DNA of 64,000 nucleotides, taken from the NCBI RefSeq assembly GCF_018613605.1, contig NZ_JAGGPU010000006.1, positions 292,411 through 356,410 of the forward strand, written 5' to 3'. The DNA comes from Pedobacter sp. ISL-64. Lineage in GTDB: Bacteria > Bacteroidota > Bacteroidia > Sphingobacteriales > Sphingobacteriaceae. Position numbers and translations under genes: made by a program. Numbering within the stretch: position 1 is the first letter of the stretch; every line of letters starts with the position of its first letter. Shown here in pieces: positions 8,052 through 16,424 of the stretch. The notes below the pieces were generated by a model. The model saw only the letters and a list, made by a program, of their open reading frames with translations, searched no databases and was not told where the DNA came from.

Positions 8052-10664
8052 TTAGTTCTTAATCAATCGCTGTATTTCGTCCAGTTTCAATAAGGCTTCA
8101 ACAGGTGTTAATACGTTTACATCCAAATTATTCAATGTATCGCGGATTTTCACCAGAACAGGATCATCTATAGCGAACATCTGTAACTGATAAGCCTGGT
8201 TCTGCACTTTTTTAATGCTGTCTTTTATGCTTTGTCCTTCTGTACGGTCTATTTCAAGTTTTTTTAATATTTCATTGGCACGGCCAATTAATTTTGCTGG
8301 CATACCGGCCATTTTTGCAACGTGTATACCAAAGCTATGTTCGCTGCCTCCAGGAACGAGTTTCCGTAAAAAAATAACCTTATTAGTCATTTCTTTTACC
8401 GATACATTAAAGTTTTTAATGCGCGGCATGGTATTGGCCAGTTCATTTAATTCATGGTAGTGCGTGGCAAATAAGGTTTTTGGTCTGGCAGTTGGATGCT
8501 GATGCAAAAATTCGGCAATGGCCCAGGCGATTGAAATACCATCGTAGGTACTCGTTCCACGACCAATCTCATCGAGTAAGATTAAACTGTCATCCGAAAT
8601 GTTGTTCAGGATACTGGCCGTTTCATTCATTTCGACCATGAACGTGCTCTCACCTGAAGAAATATTATCAGATGCCCCTACCCGGGTAAAAATCTTATCT
8701 ACAATACCAACTTCAGCATCTTTAGCAGGAACAAAGGAACCCATTTGCGCCATCAGTACAATCAGCGCCGTTTGCCTTAAAATGGCCGACTTACCCGCCA
8801 TGTTGGGGCCAGTAATCATAATAATCTGCTGACTTTCGGTATCTAGATATACATCGTTCGTAATGTATTCCTGACCCACAGGCAATTGCTTTTCAATTAC
8901 CGGGTGGCGGCCTCCTTTAATATCAAGCACCTTATTTTCGGTAACTTTGGGTTTGTTGTAGTGGTTTTTAACTGCCAACTGTGCGAAACACAATAAACAA
9001 TCAAGCTGTGCAATTAAGAATGAATCAAGTTGGATCGGTTTAATGTAACTGGCCGTTTCGTACATCAGTTCATTATATAATCGGATTTCAATGGCCTGTA
9101 TCTTTTCTTCGGCACCTAAAATCTGATCTTCGTATTCTTTAAGCTCTGGTGTAATGTAACGCTCCGCATTTACCAGCGTTTGTTTACGGATCCAGCCCGC
9201 TGGTACTTTATCTTTATGGGTATGGGTAACTTCTAAATAATAACCGAAAACGTTATTAAAGGCAATTTTTAACGATGGTATTCCCGTTGCCTCTGCTTCG
9301 CGTTTTTGTATCTGAACCAGATAATCTTTACCACCAAAAGCAATTTTACGCAAGCGGTCTAGATCTTCATCAATTCCGTCTGCAATTACATTTCCTTTAA
9401 TCAGCAAAGCTGGTGGTTCGGGCTGTAATTCCCTTTCAATTCTCTCCCTAATGGCCAAACACGGGTTTAATTGATCCGCTATTTTAATCAGGAAAGGGTT
9501 TTTAGAATCGGCAGCCAGTTTTTTAACTGCCTCAATATGGTAAAGCGCACGTTTTAAAGCAACCAATTCTCTCGGACCAACGCGTTGAAGGCCGACTTTA
9601 GAAATGAGTCGTTCTAAATCGCCAATCTGTTTAATGTTATTTAAAAATTCGCCTTGTAATTCTTCATGTTTAACAAAATACTCCACCATTCCAAGTCGCT
9701 CCTGGATTGGTTTCAATTCTTTTAAGGGCATAATGATCCACTTCTGCAACAAACGTGCACCCATTGGCGTACAGGTATGGTCCAGAATATCGAACAAAGT
9801 TACTGCATTATCGTTAGGCGAATTCACTAATTCGAGGTTACGGATGGTAAAACGGTCTAACCACATGTAACGGTCTTCTTCAATGCGACCAATCGAACTG
9901 ATGTGTTGTAGATTACGATGCTCAGTTTCGCCCAAATAGTGTAGAATAACACCAGCAGCAACAATTCCACTCTGCAAACGCTCTACACCAAAACCTTTTA
10001 ACGAAGAAACCTCAAAGTGTTTCATCAGGGTTTCGTTCCCAAAATCAGTGGTAAAAGGCCATTCGTCTAAACCAAAAGTGTAAAAACGGTCGCCGAAGTG
10101 CTCGGTAAATGCCTGTCGCTTCGATTTCTGAAAAATAACCTCTGTAGGTTTAAAGCCTTGCAAAAGTTTATCAATATAATCGCTGTTGCCCTGTGCAATT
10201 AAGAATTCACCTGTCGATATATCTAAAAATGAAACGCCCAGTTGTGTTTTATCAAAGAAAACACAGGCCAGGAAATTGTTCGATTTTTGGTTTACAATAT
10301 TATCACCGTAAGCTACTCCAGGCGTAACCAATTCTGTTACACCACGTTTAACAATGGTTTTTGTAGTTTTAGGGTCTTCCAGCTGATCGCAAATGGCTAC
10401 ACGTTGTCCTGCCCGTACCAGTTTGGATAAATAATTATCTAACGAGTGATGCGGAAAACCAGCCAGTTCTAAAGCACCGCCATTAGGCCCGGTACCTCTT
10501 CTGGTTAATACGATGCCTAATATCTGTGCCGTTTTAATGGCATCTTCGCCAAAGGTTTCATAAAAATCGCCAACCCTAAATAGTAAAAGTGCGCCCGGAT
10601 ACTTCGCTTTAATCGCGTTGTATTGCTGCATTAACGGGGTTTCTTTATTCGTGTCTTTAGCCAA
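8052..10664 (-). CDS. mutS: DNA mismatch repair protein MutS
   Basis: Mismatch recognition ATPase that binds mispairs and recruits MutL. The 870 residues contain all MutS domains: mismatch-binding domain I with the intercalating F-Y-E motif ([10 protein letters not shown]34-E36), the connector, core/clamp, and the ABC-type ATPase with Walker A GPNMAGKS (near residue 620) and Walker B/signature [12 protein letters not shown]. The start is a TTG at 10662-10664: upstream in-frame codons run to a stop with no ATG, and the ETPLMQQYN segment before the internal Met is typical of Bacteroidota MutS. An ATG at residue 12 is the alternative. It is first in an apparent unit with the NlpC lipoprotein gene. 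Confidence 0.97.
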   Translation of the reverse strand: MAKDTNKETPLMQQYNAIKAKYPGALLLFRVGDFYETFGEDAIKTAQILGIVLTRRGTGPNGGALELAGFPHHSLDNYLSKLVRAGQRVAICDQLEDPKTTKTIVKRGVTELVTPGVAYGDNIVNQKSNNFLACVFFDKTQLGVSFLDISTGEFLIAQGNSDYIDKLLQGFKPTEVIFQKSKRQAFTEHFGDRFYTFGLDEWPFTTDFGNETLMKHFEVSSLKGFGVERLQSGIVAAGVILHYLGETEHRNLQHISSIGRIEEDRYMWLDRFTIRNLELVNSPNDNAVTLFDILDHTCTPMGARLLQKWIIMPLKELKPIQERLGMVEYFVKHEELQGEFLNNIKQIGDLERLISKVGLQRVGPRELVALKRALYHIEAVKKLAADSKNPFLIKIADQLNPCLAIRERIERELQPEPPALLIKGNVIADGIDEDLDRLRKIAFGGKDYLVQIQKREAEATGIPSLKIAFNNVFGYYLEVTHTHKDKVPAGWIRKQTLVNAERYITPELKEYEDQILGAEEKIQAIEIRLYNELMYETASYIKPIQLDSFLIAQLDCLLCFAQLAVKNHYNKPKVTENKVLDIKGGRHPVIEKQLPVGQEYITNDVYLDTESQQIIMITGPNMAGKSAILRQTALIVLMAQMGSFVPAKDAEVGIVDKIFTRVGASDNISSGESTFMVEMNETASILNNISDDSLILLDEIGRGTSTYDGISIAWAIAEFLHQHPTARPKTLFATHYHELNELANTMPRIKNFNVSVKEMTNKVIFLRKLVPGGSEHSFGIHVAKMAGMPAKLIGRANEILKKLEIDRTEGQSIKDSIKKVQNQAYQLQMFAIDDPVLVKIRDTLNNLDVNVLTPVEALLKLDEIQRLIKN

Positions 10665-10837
10665 AACTGAAATTAATTTACAAAAGCCATAAAGATAACA
10701 CGAATAAGCATTTTACAGCTGTTTTGTTGAAAAGTTAAAAGATTGTTAGTTTGTTTAACCGGTTTACTGCTCAAGTCGGTTAATTGAGGCATATCACGGT
10801 GAACCGATTTCTACAGCTTAAACAATCTTGAAAACTA

Positions 10838-10925
10838 AGGGTTCTGTACATTTGGGGGGCTGTGGCCCTGCTTTTTGCTTGTAGTCCCTCTTTTCAATCG
10901 GGAGCTACCGCTGCAATCAGGTTTA
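10838..10925 (+). repeat. Dispersed repeat, CCCTGCT...CAGGTTTA family, copy A
   Basis: Contains GCCCTGCTTTTTGCTTGTAG, a short hairpin (TCCC...GGGA) and CCGCTGCAATCAGGTTTA. It aligns with 11022-11158 (same strand) and with the complement of 33461-33536. It sits in the 625-base gap 10665-11289 between mutS and the PLD-like gene, in which I find no gene. Confidence 0.7.
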
Positions 10926-11021
10926 TGAACAAGGGGCTGTTTTAACCCAGTTTCATCATAGTTCTCTTTCTTCAATAGTTCACCAGTTATTGCAATTTAA
11001 ACAGTTAACCATTTTTTGGAA

Positions 11022-11158
11022 ATGAAGGGTCCTGTGCATTTCGGGGCATACAGTCCTGTTATCCGCTTTATCCCGATGAAACCTGTGAAACAAGCAAGCA
11101 CACCATAAAAAAACAACAAATAGTGCTTAAATCGGGATGTTCGCTCCTACCAGGTTTA
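11022..11158 (+). repeat. Same repeat family, copy B, with an interrupted hairpin
   Basis: GAAGGGTCCTGTGCATTTCGGG parallels the start of copy A, and CCTGTTATCCGCTTTATCCCGAT ... ATCGGGATGTTCGCTCCTACCAGGTTTA parallels its end. In place of the usual short loop, about 45 bases (roughly 11077-11131) separate TCCCGAT from ATCGGGA. Confidence 0.65.
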
Positions 11159-11289
11159 GGTACAACGGTTTGATTAATAAAATTCTTATTATTTGTCCAA
11201 AAATATTACCTTAATCATAATGCTACCTGCATTAAATAAATATATTATAATGAGATAATTAACAAAAACAGAAACTTAAGATCTCAGCT

Positions 11290-12039
11290 ATGTACTATAA
11301 TAACGCACTTTGTGATATTTATATAGGAAAAGGGGCAGGTAAAAAGTTAATGGATGATATGAGGAGTGCAAAACATTCTGTCAAAATCATATCCCCTTAC
11401 CTATCACCATACCTAATTTCAGAATTGATTAATCTAAAAGATAAAAACATTGATGTTAAGTTAATTACCACAAATAATATCGAGGATTTTTATGGTGATC
11501 GTGAAAGAAATATCTATAAACTCATTATTCAGAAATGCAATACAGACTTTGATAAACAAATAATTAGGAATAAGTGGATTAAGCTTGCAGAAACACTGTC
11601 ATATATTAGCTATGGCCTAATAGCGCTATTGATCGCATTGGCTTATTATTTCAGAGACCTTAAAATATTCCTAGGTTTTATACCTATTATTATTCTATTC
11701 CTTATACGAGGTTTCTACAAGATAAAAATTAAAAACCTTCGGATCTATTCTTACAACTATACTCAGCTATTTCCTTTTAAAGTGTATATGTGTAATGAAA
11801 AAACATCTTTAATTCACAGTAAAATATACCTAATTGATGGTCAAATCGCCTATATGGGATCGTTAAACTTTACTGCTAGTGGAACCCAACACAACCATGA
11901 GACTCGAATTAGAACTACGGATATTAACGCAATTGAGAAAATAAATAAGGAAATTGACGACCTTTTTGAAAACCCTTATATGCGTGCGGCAGATCTACAA
12001 CTATGGGGAAGACAATTATACATTGAACCTATTAACTAA
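11290..12039 (+). CDS. Membrane-associated PLD-like (single HKD) protein
   Basis: A 249-residue phospholipase D superfamily protein with a single HKD motif, H176-x-K178-x4-D183 (IHSKIYLIDG), followed by GSLNFTASG as in Nuc-type nucleases and PLDc_2 domains. The N-terminal half has the core strands (VKIISPYLSP, IDVKLIT). An unusual feature is two adjacent hydrophobic segments (about 103-120 and 126-141), inserted between the first strands and the HKD motif and forming a membrane hairpin. Single-HKD proteins usually dimerise to build the active site. The substrate could be nucleic acid or phospholipid. It is monocistronic, preceded by a repeat-filled gap. It has more AAT/ATA/TTA codons than its neighbours, hinting at a different history. 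Confidence 0.75.
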   Translation: MYYNNALCDIYIGKGAGKKLMDDMRSAKHSVKIISPYLSPYLISELINLKDKNIDVKLITTNNIEDFYGDRERNIYKLIIQKCNTDFDKQIIRNKWIKLAETLSYISYGLIALLIALAYYFRDLKIFLGFIPIIILFLIRGFYKIKIKNLRIYSYNYTQLFPFKVYMCNEKTSLIHSKIYLIDGQIAYMGSLNFTASGTQHNHETRIRTTDINAIEKINKEIDDLFENPYMRAADLQLWGRQLYIEPIN

Positions 12040-12114
12040 AATTAACACTAATTTCAAAACGTTTTGGCCCTGTTGCTGTTACATTAATATAAATTTATAC
12101 CTAATATTTTAATT

Positions 12115-12429
12115 ATGACGATCCAATTGAATACCGACAAAAACTTAACAATACACCAAGAATACGACGAAAAAATTCAGACACAGCTAAATGAAGGCTT
12201 GAGCAGATATAGCGATCTAATTACGCGCTTAGAAGTTCATCTATCTGATGAAAACGGCAGTAAAGATGGCTTAGATGACAAAAGATGTTTATTAGAGGCC
12301 AGAATAACCGGAAAAGACCCTATAGCCGTTACCAATATGGGTAATACCTACGATTTGGCTATTACAGGTGCTTTAACAAAATTAAAAAGTACACTCGAAA
12401 AAGTGGCTGGAAAAATGAAAACCCACTAG
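12115..12429 (+). CDS. HPF/RaiA family ribosome hibernation factor
   Basis: A 104-residue protein of the S30AE/HPF/RaiA family, which binds the 30S decoding region in stationary phase and blocks or dimerises idle ribosomes. The features are the beta-alpha-beta-beta-beta-alpha order, an amphipathic first helix (YDEKIQTQLNEGLSRYSDLITRL), strand VEVHLSDE-like and the C-terminal helix DLAITGALTKLKSTLEKV. It lacks the C-terminal extension of long HPF, so it is a short form. It is monocistronic, with a repeat element downstream at 12494-12575. Confidence 0.83.
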   Translation: MTIQLNTDKNLTIHQEYDEKIQTQLNEGLSRYSDLITRLEVHLSDENGSKDGLDDKRCLLEARITGKDPIAVTNMGNTYDLAITGALTKLKSTLEKVAGKMKTH

Positions 12430-12493
12430 TTTAATCAAAACTTTAAAATAGCCTTTCTGATAAATTAATTTGTAATAACTCAATATAGTAAAT

Positions 12494-12575
12494 CGTCATT
12501 TCGAGCGGAGTGCAACGCAGTCGAGAAATCTAATTGTAGATCTCTCCATTTCGCTACGCTACAGTCGAGATGACG
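12494..12575. repeat. Dispersed palindromic repeat, CGTCATTTCGA family
   Basis: Left end CGTCATTTCGAGCGGAGTGC, right end CTACAGTCGAGATGACG, and a central GAGAAATCTAATTGTAGATCTCTC hairpin. It separates the convergent HPF-like gene and mqnA and may terminate both. Confidence 0.88.
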
Positions 12576-12582
12576 ATTTTAT

Positions 12583-13323
12583 TTATATACTTACTTTCTC
12601 CAGCTCTTCGATATAGCTCAAAAACAAATTCAGTGCTTTCTTTCTATCATCGGTAACCTCAAATTGAAGTTTGTGGTACAGGTAATCTTCCAGGTCGAAA
12701 TTCGGCACTTTAGGTAATTCCTTTAAAACATTTTTTCTATGGGCTAAGCCAAATTTTAAAGCGGCATTAAATTCATCTTTAAATTCTTGTGAGATTTCTT
12801 TGTTGGCCACCCAGGCTGCATACATAAAGGGTAATCCGGTAAAGTTTTTCCATTCCTCACCCATATCGTAAGCGTAAGCGAAGTCTTCTTTTTTACCAAA
12901 GGTTCTGTCACCGATTAAAACAAAAGCATCGGTTTTTGCAGCAGGGTCGGTAGTAAACTCCACTTCTTTTTTCCAATGGAACTTAAGCAATACTTTGGCT
13001 AAATTGTTCGAAGTACGCGAGTGGGTGTCCAGTCTAACCGTTTTAATTTCCTGGGCAGGAACTTCACTAAAAATGAATACAGAATTTACACCTCCATCAC
13101 TTCCAATACAATAATCGGCTACAATATTGGCATTTGGAACCAAGGGAATAGCTGCTACAGGCATTAAACCGATATCAACCTGACCGTTAATTACTTTAGC
13201 TGCGCAATCTGAAGGAATATCTAAACTTAAATCAATCTTATTTATAATGTCCGAATGTTCTAATCCGTATATAAAAGCTTTGGTATTGGTATAGGCAACA
13301 GCCGATATTTTAATCTTATTCAA
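12583..13323 (-). CDS. mqnA: Chorismate dehydratase MqnA
   Basis: First enzyme of the futalosine menaquinone pathway, which dehydrates chorismate to 3-[(1-carboxyvinyl)oxy]benzoate in the cytoplasm. The 246 residues have the periplasmic-binding-protein-like fold of MqnA/MqnD; the start KISAVAYTNTKAFIYGL, the segment VDIGLMPVAAIP and the strand DYCIGSDGGVNSVFIFSE are typical of MqnA. The start is a TTG at 13321-13323, because an in-frame stop lies four codons upstream without any ATG between. mqnE lies nearby on the same strand, with a phosphatase gene between them; mqnB, mqnC and mqnD are not in the window. Confidence 0.92.
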   Translation of the reverse strand: MNKIKISAVAYTNTKAFIYGLEHSDIINKIDLSLDIPSDCAAKVINGQVDIGLMPVAAIPLVPNANIVADYCIGSDGGVNSVFIFSEVPAQEIKTVRLDTHSRTSNNLAKVLLKFHWKKEVEFTTDPAAKTDAFVLIGDRTFGKKEDFAYAYDMGEEWKNFTGLPFMYAAWVANKEISQEFKDEFNAALKFGLAHRKNVLKELPKVPNFDLEDYLYHKLQFEVTDDRKKALNLFLSYIEELEKVSI

Positions 13324-13367
13324 GGTGTTATGTTAAATCTTTTATTATTACTCGCCATGGTTCGTGT

Positions 13368-13454
13368 CGTCACGGACCATTATATAAATCCCTATTTATT
13401 ATCCGTGCCATCAGATCCTGAAACAAATCCGATAGCTATCGGATTACGATGACG
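13368..13454. repeat. Dispersed repeat with CCGATAGCTATCGG core
   Basis: Contains a hairpin CACGGA...TCCGTG (13371-13408), then CAGATCCTGAAACAAATCCG, the perfect palindrome TCCGATAGCTATCGGA and a terminal GATGACG. The same CCGATAGCTATCGG core occurs in the repeats at 36850-36983 and 47160-47308. Confidence 0.7.
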
Positions 13455-13467
13455 AATTATATTGGGC

Positions 13468-14091
13468 TTATCCAATTACTAAACCGTCTAAATGAACGGC
13501 ACTATTAAATTCAAGAACAGTAAATTTTCCATCTTCGAATCCCATTTTATAAAGCACCGTATTTTGATGTGGAAACTCGGTCATCTCGCTCAGCGGTTTA
13601 CCCAACAATAAACACAAGAAAACGCGCATCGCTCTACCGTGCATGCAAAGTAAAACTGTTTTTTCTTCAGGTCTGCTCATCAAAACTTCCATCGGTTGTT
13701 TTAAACGTTCGTAAACATCCTGAACGCTTTCGCCACCTTCGAAATGAGCAGTATAATCACCATCCTGCCAGCTTTGCAACATCTCACGAAAAGCGTCACG
13801 TGCATCTTCAGTATTCGGTTTCCCTTCCCAAACGCCCCAGGCCAATTCGTCTAAACCCGAAAGTTTTTCCCAGGGTAATCCCGAATCAATAAACTTCTGG
13901 ACGGTTTGCCAGGTACGTTTTAAATCCGAAGTGTAAATCTTATCAAAAGGGACATTTTTATAGGTTTGATAAAACGCTTCTGCCTGTGCCCTACCTAAAT
14001 CATTTAAGTCAGAATTTATACCTCTGCCCTGTACTATGCCTTGTCTGTTAAGTTCCGTTTCGCCGTGGCGTATAATGTATATTTCCTTCAT
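13468..14091 (-). CDS. Histidine phosphatase family protein
   Basis: Phosphoglycerate-mutase-like phosphatase of 207 residues. The RHGE motif is at residues 8-11 (R8, catalytic H9), followed by LNRQGIVQGRGINSDLNDLG, and the second catalytic region LLCMHGRAMRVFL holds the second His. The family includes broad phosphatases, alpha-ribazole phosphatase and phosphoserine phosphatases. No cobalamin genes are in view. The gene lies between mqnA and mqnE on the same strand, but a repeat separates it from each, so co-transcription is unclear and a role in menaquinone synthesis is not supported. Confidence 0.88.
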   Translation of the reverse strand: MKEIYIIRHGETELNRQGIVQGRGINSDLNDLGRAQAEAFYQTYKNVPFDKIYTSDLKRTWQTVQKFIDSGLPWEKLSGLDELAWGVWEGKPNTEDARDAFREMLQSWQDGDYTAHFEGGESVQDVYERLKQPMEVLMSRPEEKTVLLCMHGRAMRVFLCLLLGKPLSEMTEFPHQNTVLYKMGFEDGKFTVLEFNSAVHLDGLVIG

Positions 14092-14101
14092 TTATTAAGT
14101 T

Positions 14102-14191
14102 ATTGAATGAGTGAATTTTGAATGATAGAATGACAATCTAACATCCACTATCCTAAACACTCACTCATTCTGTCATTCCTTCATTCAATCA
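14102..14191. repeat. Inverted repeat of the ATTGAATGA family
   Basis: Left arm ATTGAATGAGTGAATTTTGA and right arm TCACTCATTCTGTCATTCCT then TCATTCAATCATT form a long imperfect hairpin between mqnE and the phosphatase gene. It matches copies at 2158-2266 and 38085-38136. Confidence 0.65.
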
Positions 14192-15385
14192 TTAATTCAC
14201 TACCGGTAGCTTATAATATTGAGGTTTTTTTTCTTCTTCGAAAACTACGTGCTCGAAATCGGTAACCACATTATATAAAGTATCGCGCTCTATTGCTTTT
14301 CTCCCCACTTGTTTTATCAAATTCACCAGCTCTTTGGTACTCATTGCGGGTGTTTGCTCTTCGGCACCAGCCATTGAATATATTTTGGTGGTATCGTCCA
14401 AGGTTCCGTCTATATCATCAACACCATAATTTAAGGATAGCTGAGCTGTTTCACGACTGATCATTGCCCAATAAGCTTTAATATGATCGAAATTGTCCAT
14501 GTAAATACGGGCGATGGCGTAATTCCTTAAGTCTTCAATTACTGAAGATTCAGGCACATTACTCATTTGGTTATGTTGATTTCTGAATTTTAGCGGAATA
14601 AAAGTCTGGAAACCACCTGTGCGATCCTGCAATTCGCGTAATCTCTCCATATGATCTACCCGATGCCAATATTTTTCGATATGACCATAAAGCATGGTGG
14701 CATTACTGCGCATACCGAGTTTGTGCCATTCTTCATGAATATCAAGCCATTGCTGACCAGTACATTTATCTTTAGCAATCTGTTCTCTGATTTCAGGGTG
14801 AAAAATCTCTGCTCCTCCACCTGGTATTGATTCTAATCCGGCCTCTTTCATCAAACGCATACCTGTTGCATAATCGATTTTGGCTTTCTTAAAGATATAA
14901 TGGTACTCAACAGGCGTTAATGCCTTCACATGTAAATCAGGGCGATGCTGTTTAATAGCGGTAAATAAAGCAGAATAAAAGGCAACATCGTATTGAGGAA
15001 GTACCCCACCTACAATATGCACTTCCGTTACAGGTTCGCCATCATATTTTTTAACGATATCGAGCATTTGCTCCATCGTTAAGGCCCAGCCTTCTTCTTT
15101 TTGTTTGATTAAACGGGAGTATGAGCAAAATTTGCAGTCGTAAACGCAAAGATTGGTAGGTTCTAAATGGAAGTTCCGGTTGAAATAAGTTTTATCACCG
15201 TGTTTCTGTTCGCGGATAAAATTTGCCAGAATACCAAGGTAACCCAGTTCTGCATGTTCGTACAAGTGAACGCCTTCATCAAAGGTAATCCGTTCTCCGT
15301 AAAGGACTTTGTGTGCTATGTTTTGTAATTCAGTTGATAAATTGGTATCAGCTAATATCTTTTCAACTTGCTCAGTTGTATTCAT
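14192..15385 (-). CDS. mqnE: Aminofutalosine synthase MqnE (radical SAM)
   Basis: Radical SAM enzyme that joins the MqnA product to SAM-derived adenosine, giving 6-amino-6-deoxyfutalosine. From the chosen ATG (ending at 15385) it is 397 residues. The cluster cysteines C80-x3-C84-x2-C87 lie in EPTNLCVYDCKFCSYS. VHIVGGVLPQYD and KALTPVEYHYIF distinguish MqnE from the related MqnC. A further 55 in-frame residues reach 15550, but they run into a dispersed repeat and a promoter and are unlikely to be translated. A good Bacteroidota promoter lies at 15403-15432, consistent with the chosen start. Confidence 0.94.
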   Translation of the reverse strand: MNTTEQVEKILADTNLSTELQNIAHKVLYGERITFDEGVHLYEHAELGYLGILANFIREQKHGDKTYFNRNFHLEPTNLCVYDCKFCSYSRLIKQKEEGWALTMEQMLDIVKKYDGEPVTEVHIVGGVLPQYDVAFYSALFTAIKQHRPDLHVKALTPVEYHYIFKKAKIDYATGMRLMKEAGLESIPGGGAEIFHPEIREQIAKDKCTGQQWLDIHEEWHKLGMRSNATMLYGHIEKYWHRVDHMERLRELQDRTGGFQTFIPLKFRNQHNQMSNVPESSVIEDLRNYAIARIYMDNFDHIKAYWAMISRETAQLSLNYGVDDIDGTLDDTTKIYSMAGAEEQTPAMSTKELVNLIKQVGRKAIERDTLYNVVTDFEHVVFEEEKKPQYYKLPVVN

Positions 15386-15402
15386 TCCTGATTTATTTTG
15401 AA

Positions 15403-15432
15403 CAAAAATACAATAATGAGGCGATTTGCAAA
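15403..15432 (-). promoter_or_regulatory. Bacteroidota-type promoter of mqnE
   Basis: On the minus strand TTTG (15429-15432), an 18-base spacer and TATTTTTG (15403-15410) match the sigma-ABfr -33/-7 pattern TTTG-N17-23-TAnnTTTG. Transcription would start near 15398, leaving about 12 bases before the mqnE ATG. Confidence 0.6.
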
Positions 15433-15544
15433 TCATTTTCTTGTAACAAACCGCGATTTTTGAATGTTGGCTGTGAGAATCAACCACAGATATAACGAGA
15501 ATAAACACAGATTTGATTGCTTTCTTGTAAAATTGCCTTAGAGT

Positions 15545-15654
15545 CGTCATCTCGACTGGAACGCAGTGGAATGGAGAGATCTATCTTGATAGATTTAGCT
15601 TCGCTGAGCCTTCGGGTTCTCGACTTCGTTGCACTCCGCTCGAAATGGCGGACG
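15545..15654. repeat. Dispersed palindromic repeat, CGTCATTTCGA family
   Basis: Starts CGTCATCTCGACTGGAACGC and ends GCACTCCGCTCGAAATGGCGGACG; the inner part carries GGAGAGATCTATC / GATAGATTTAGC and the GAGCCTTCGGGTTCTCGAC words also seen at 2750-2770. It is more diverged at its right end than the other copies. The rest of the gap 15386-15807 holds the mqnE promoter and a terminator. Confidence 0.82.
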
Positions 15655-15669
15655 ATTTAGATTAGTGCA

Positions 15670-15697
15670 TAAAAAAGCACCTCTTTTCAGAAGTGCT
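15670..15697 (-). terminator. Intrinsic terminator of the 15808-16302 gene
   Basis: On the minus strand AGCACTTCT - GAAA - AGAGGTGCT is followed by six T residues: a nine-pair stem (one G-T pair) with a U-tract, about 110 bases after the lipoprotein gene's stop. Confidence 0.7.
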
Positions 15698-15807
15698 CTC
15701 ACTATATGTTTATCACTGGCAATTTATGCGTTTCAGTGATAGTAATGCTATCATGAACATTTATTACTTAGTTATGAAGCCGTTCATAACGGTTTCGTAA
15801 CTAATGC

Positions 15808-16302
15808 TTAATTGGCTGCTGGAGAAAACGTCAACACGATATTAGCTGTTTTTCCACCGAATTCAATTGGCGATTTCATAACCATATTTCCTTTAGAAAG
15901 TTGAGTTAACACCAAACGGTAACCCTCTGTTACATTTTTAGCTTTATCACCCTCAAAAATTTTCTTGAATTGGAAAGTTTCATCAGCAGGTGTTGCCGAC
16001 CAGAAAATAGTTTGCATTACTGAACCACAAGTACTTGATGCTGGTAAAGTATAAGAACCATTACCGCTATTGGTTAATTTCCATGTACTTCCCTGAAAAC
16101 ATTTGTATGATTTTTCGCCGAATAAACCTTGAACAGTTTGGTCAGGCAAACCCTCTAAAGTTACATTGTTTAAAACCCAGGTACCAGTAATTGTACCTCT
16201 ACCACCATTAATACCTGTTGCAGCATTTTTAGTTGATGAACAACTTTGTAACATTACTAAAGTAGAACATGCTATTGCGATAGCTATAAATAATCTTTTC
16301 AT
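15808..16302 (-). CDS. Lipocalin-like lipoprotein
   Basis: A 164-residue lipoprotein with signal and lipobox LVMLQSC (Cys21 to be lipidated). The domain opens with GTITGTWVLNNVTLEG, the G-x-W signature of small lipocalin-like proteins common in Bacteroidota, and continues with eight or so predicted strands ending in ANIVLTFSP. Two internal cysteines (in KCFQGST and STCGSV) may form a disulfide. Ligand and role are unknown. It is monocistronic, with a terminator at 15670-15697, and divergent from the cystathionine-synthase-like gene. Confidence 0.75.
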   Translation of the reverse strand: MKRLFIAIAIACSTLVMLQSCSSTKNAATGINGGRGTITGTWVLNNVTLEGLPDQTVQGLFGEKSYKCFQGSTWKLTNSGNGSYTLPASSTCGSVMQTIFWSATPADETFQFKKIFEGDKAKNVTEGYRLVLTQLSKGNMVMKSPIEFGGKTANIVLTFSPAAN

Positions 16303-16424
16303 TTTCGTTTAATTTAATTTCGTCAAACTTGTTACATAAATCTTGCCAAAACCATTACGAACCTTAAATTAGCGCCAAATTATTAAATTGCATCACCATA
16401 TCACTTCGATCAAAATCAATTATC

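Noticed and set aside
10665..11289. Insertion sequence in the mutS-PLD gap
   Set aside because: No transposase ORF, no long terminal inverted repeats; the gap is explained by two small hairpin repeats.
13468..14091. Phosphatase gene as a menaquinone-pathway gene
   Set aside because: It lies between mqnA and mqnE but repeats separate it from both, and the futalosine pathway needs no such phosphatase.
15386..15550. 55-residue N-terminal extension of MqnE
   Set aside because: It runs over a good promoter (15403-15432) and into a dispersed repeat, and the residues are not like any MqnE start.
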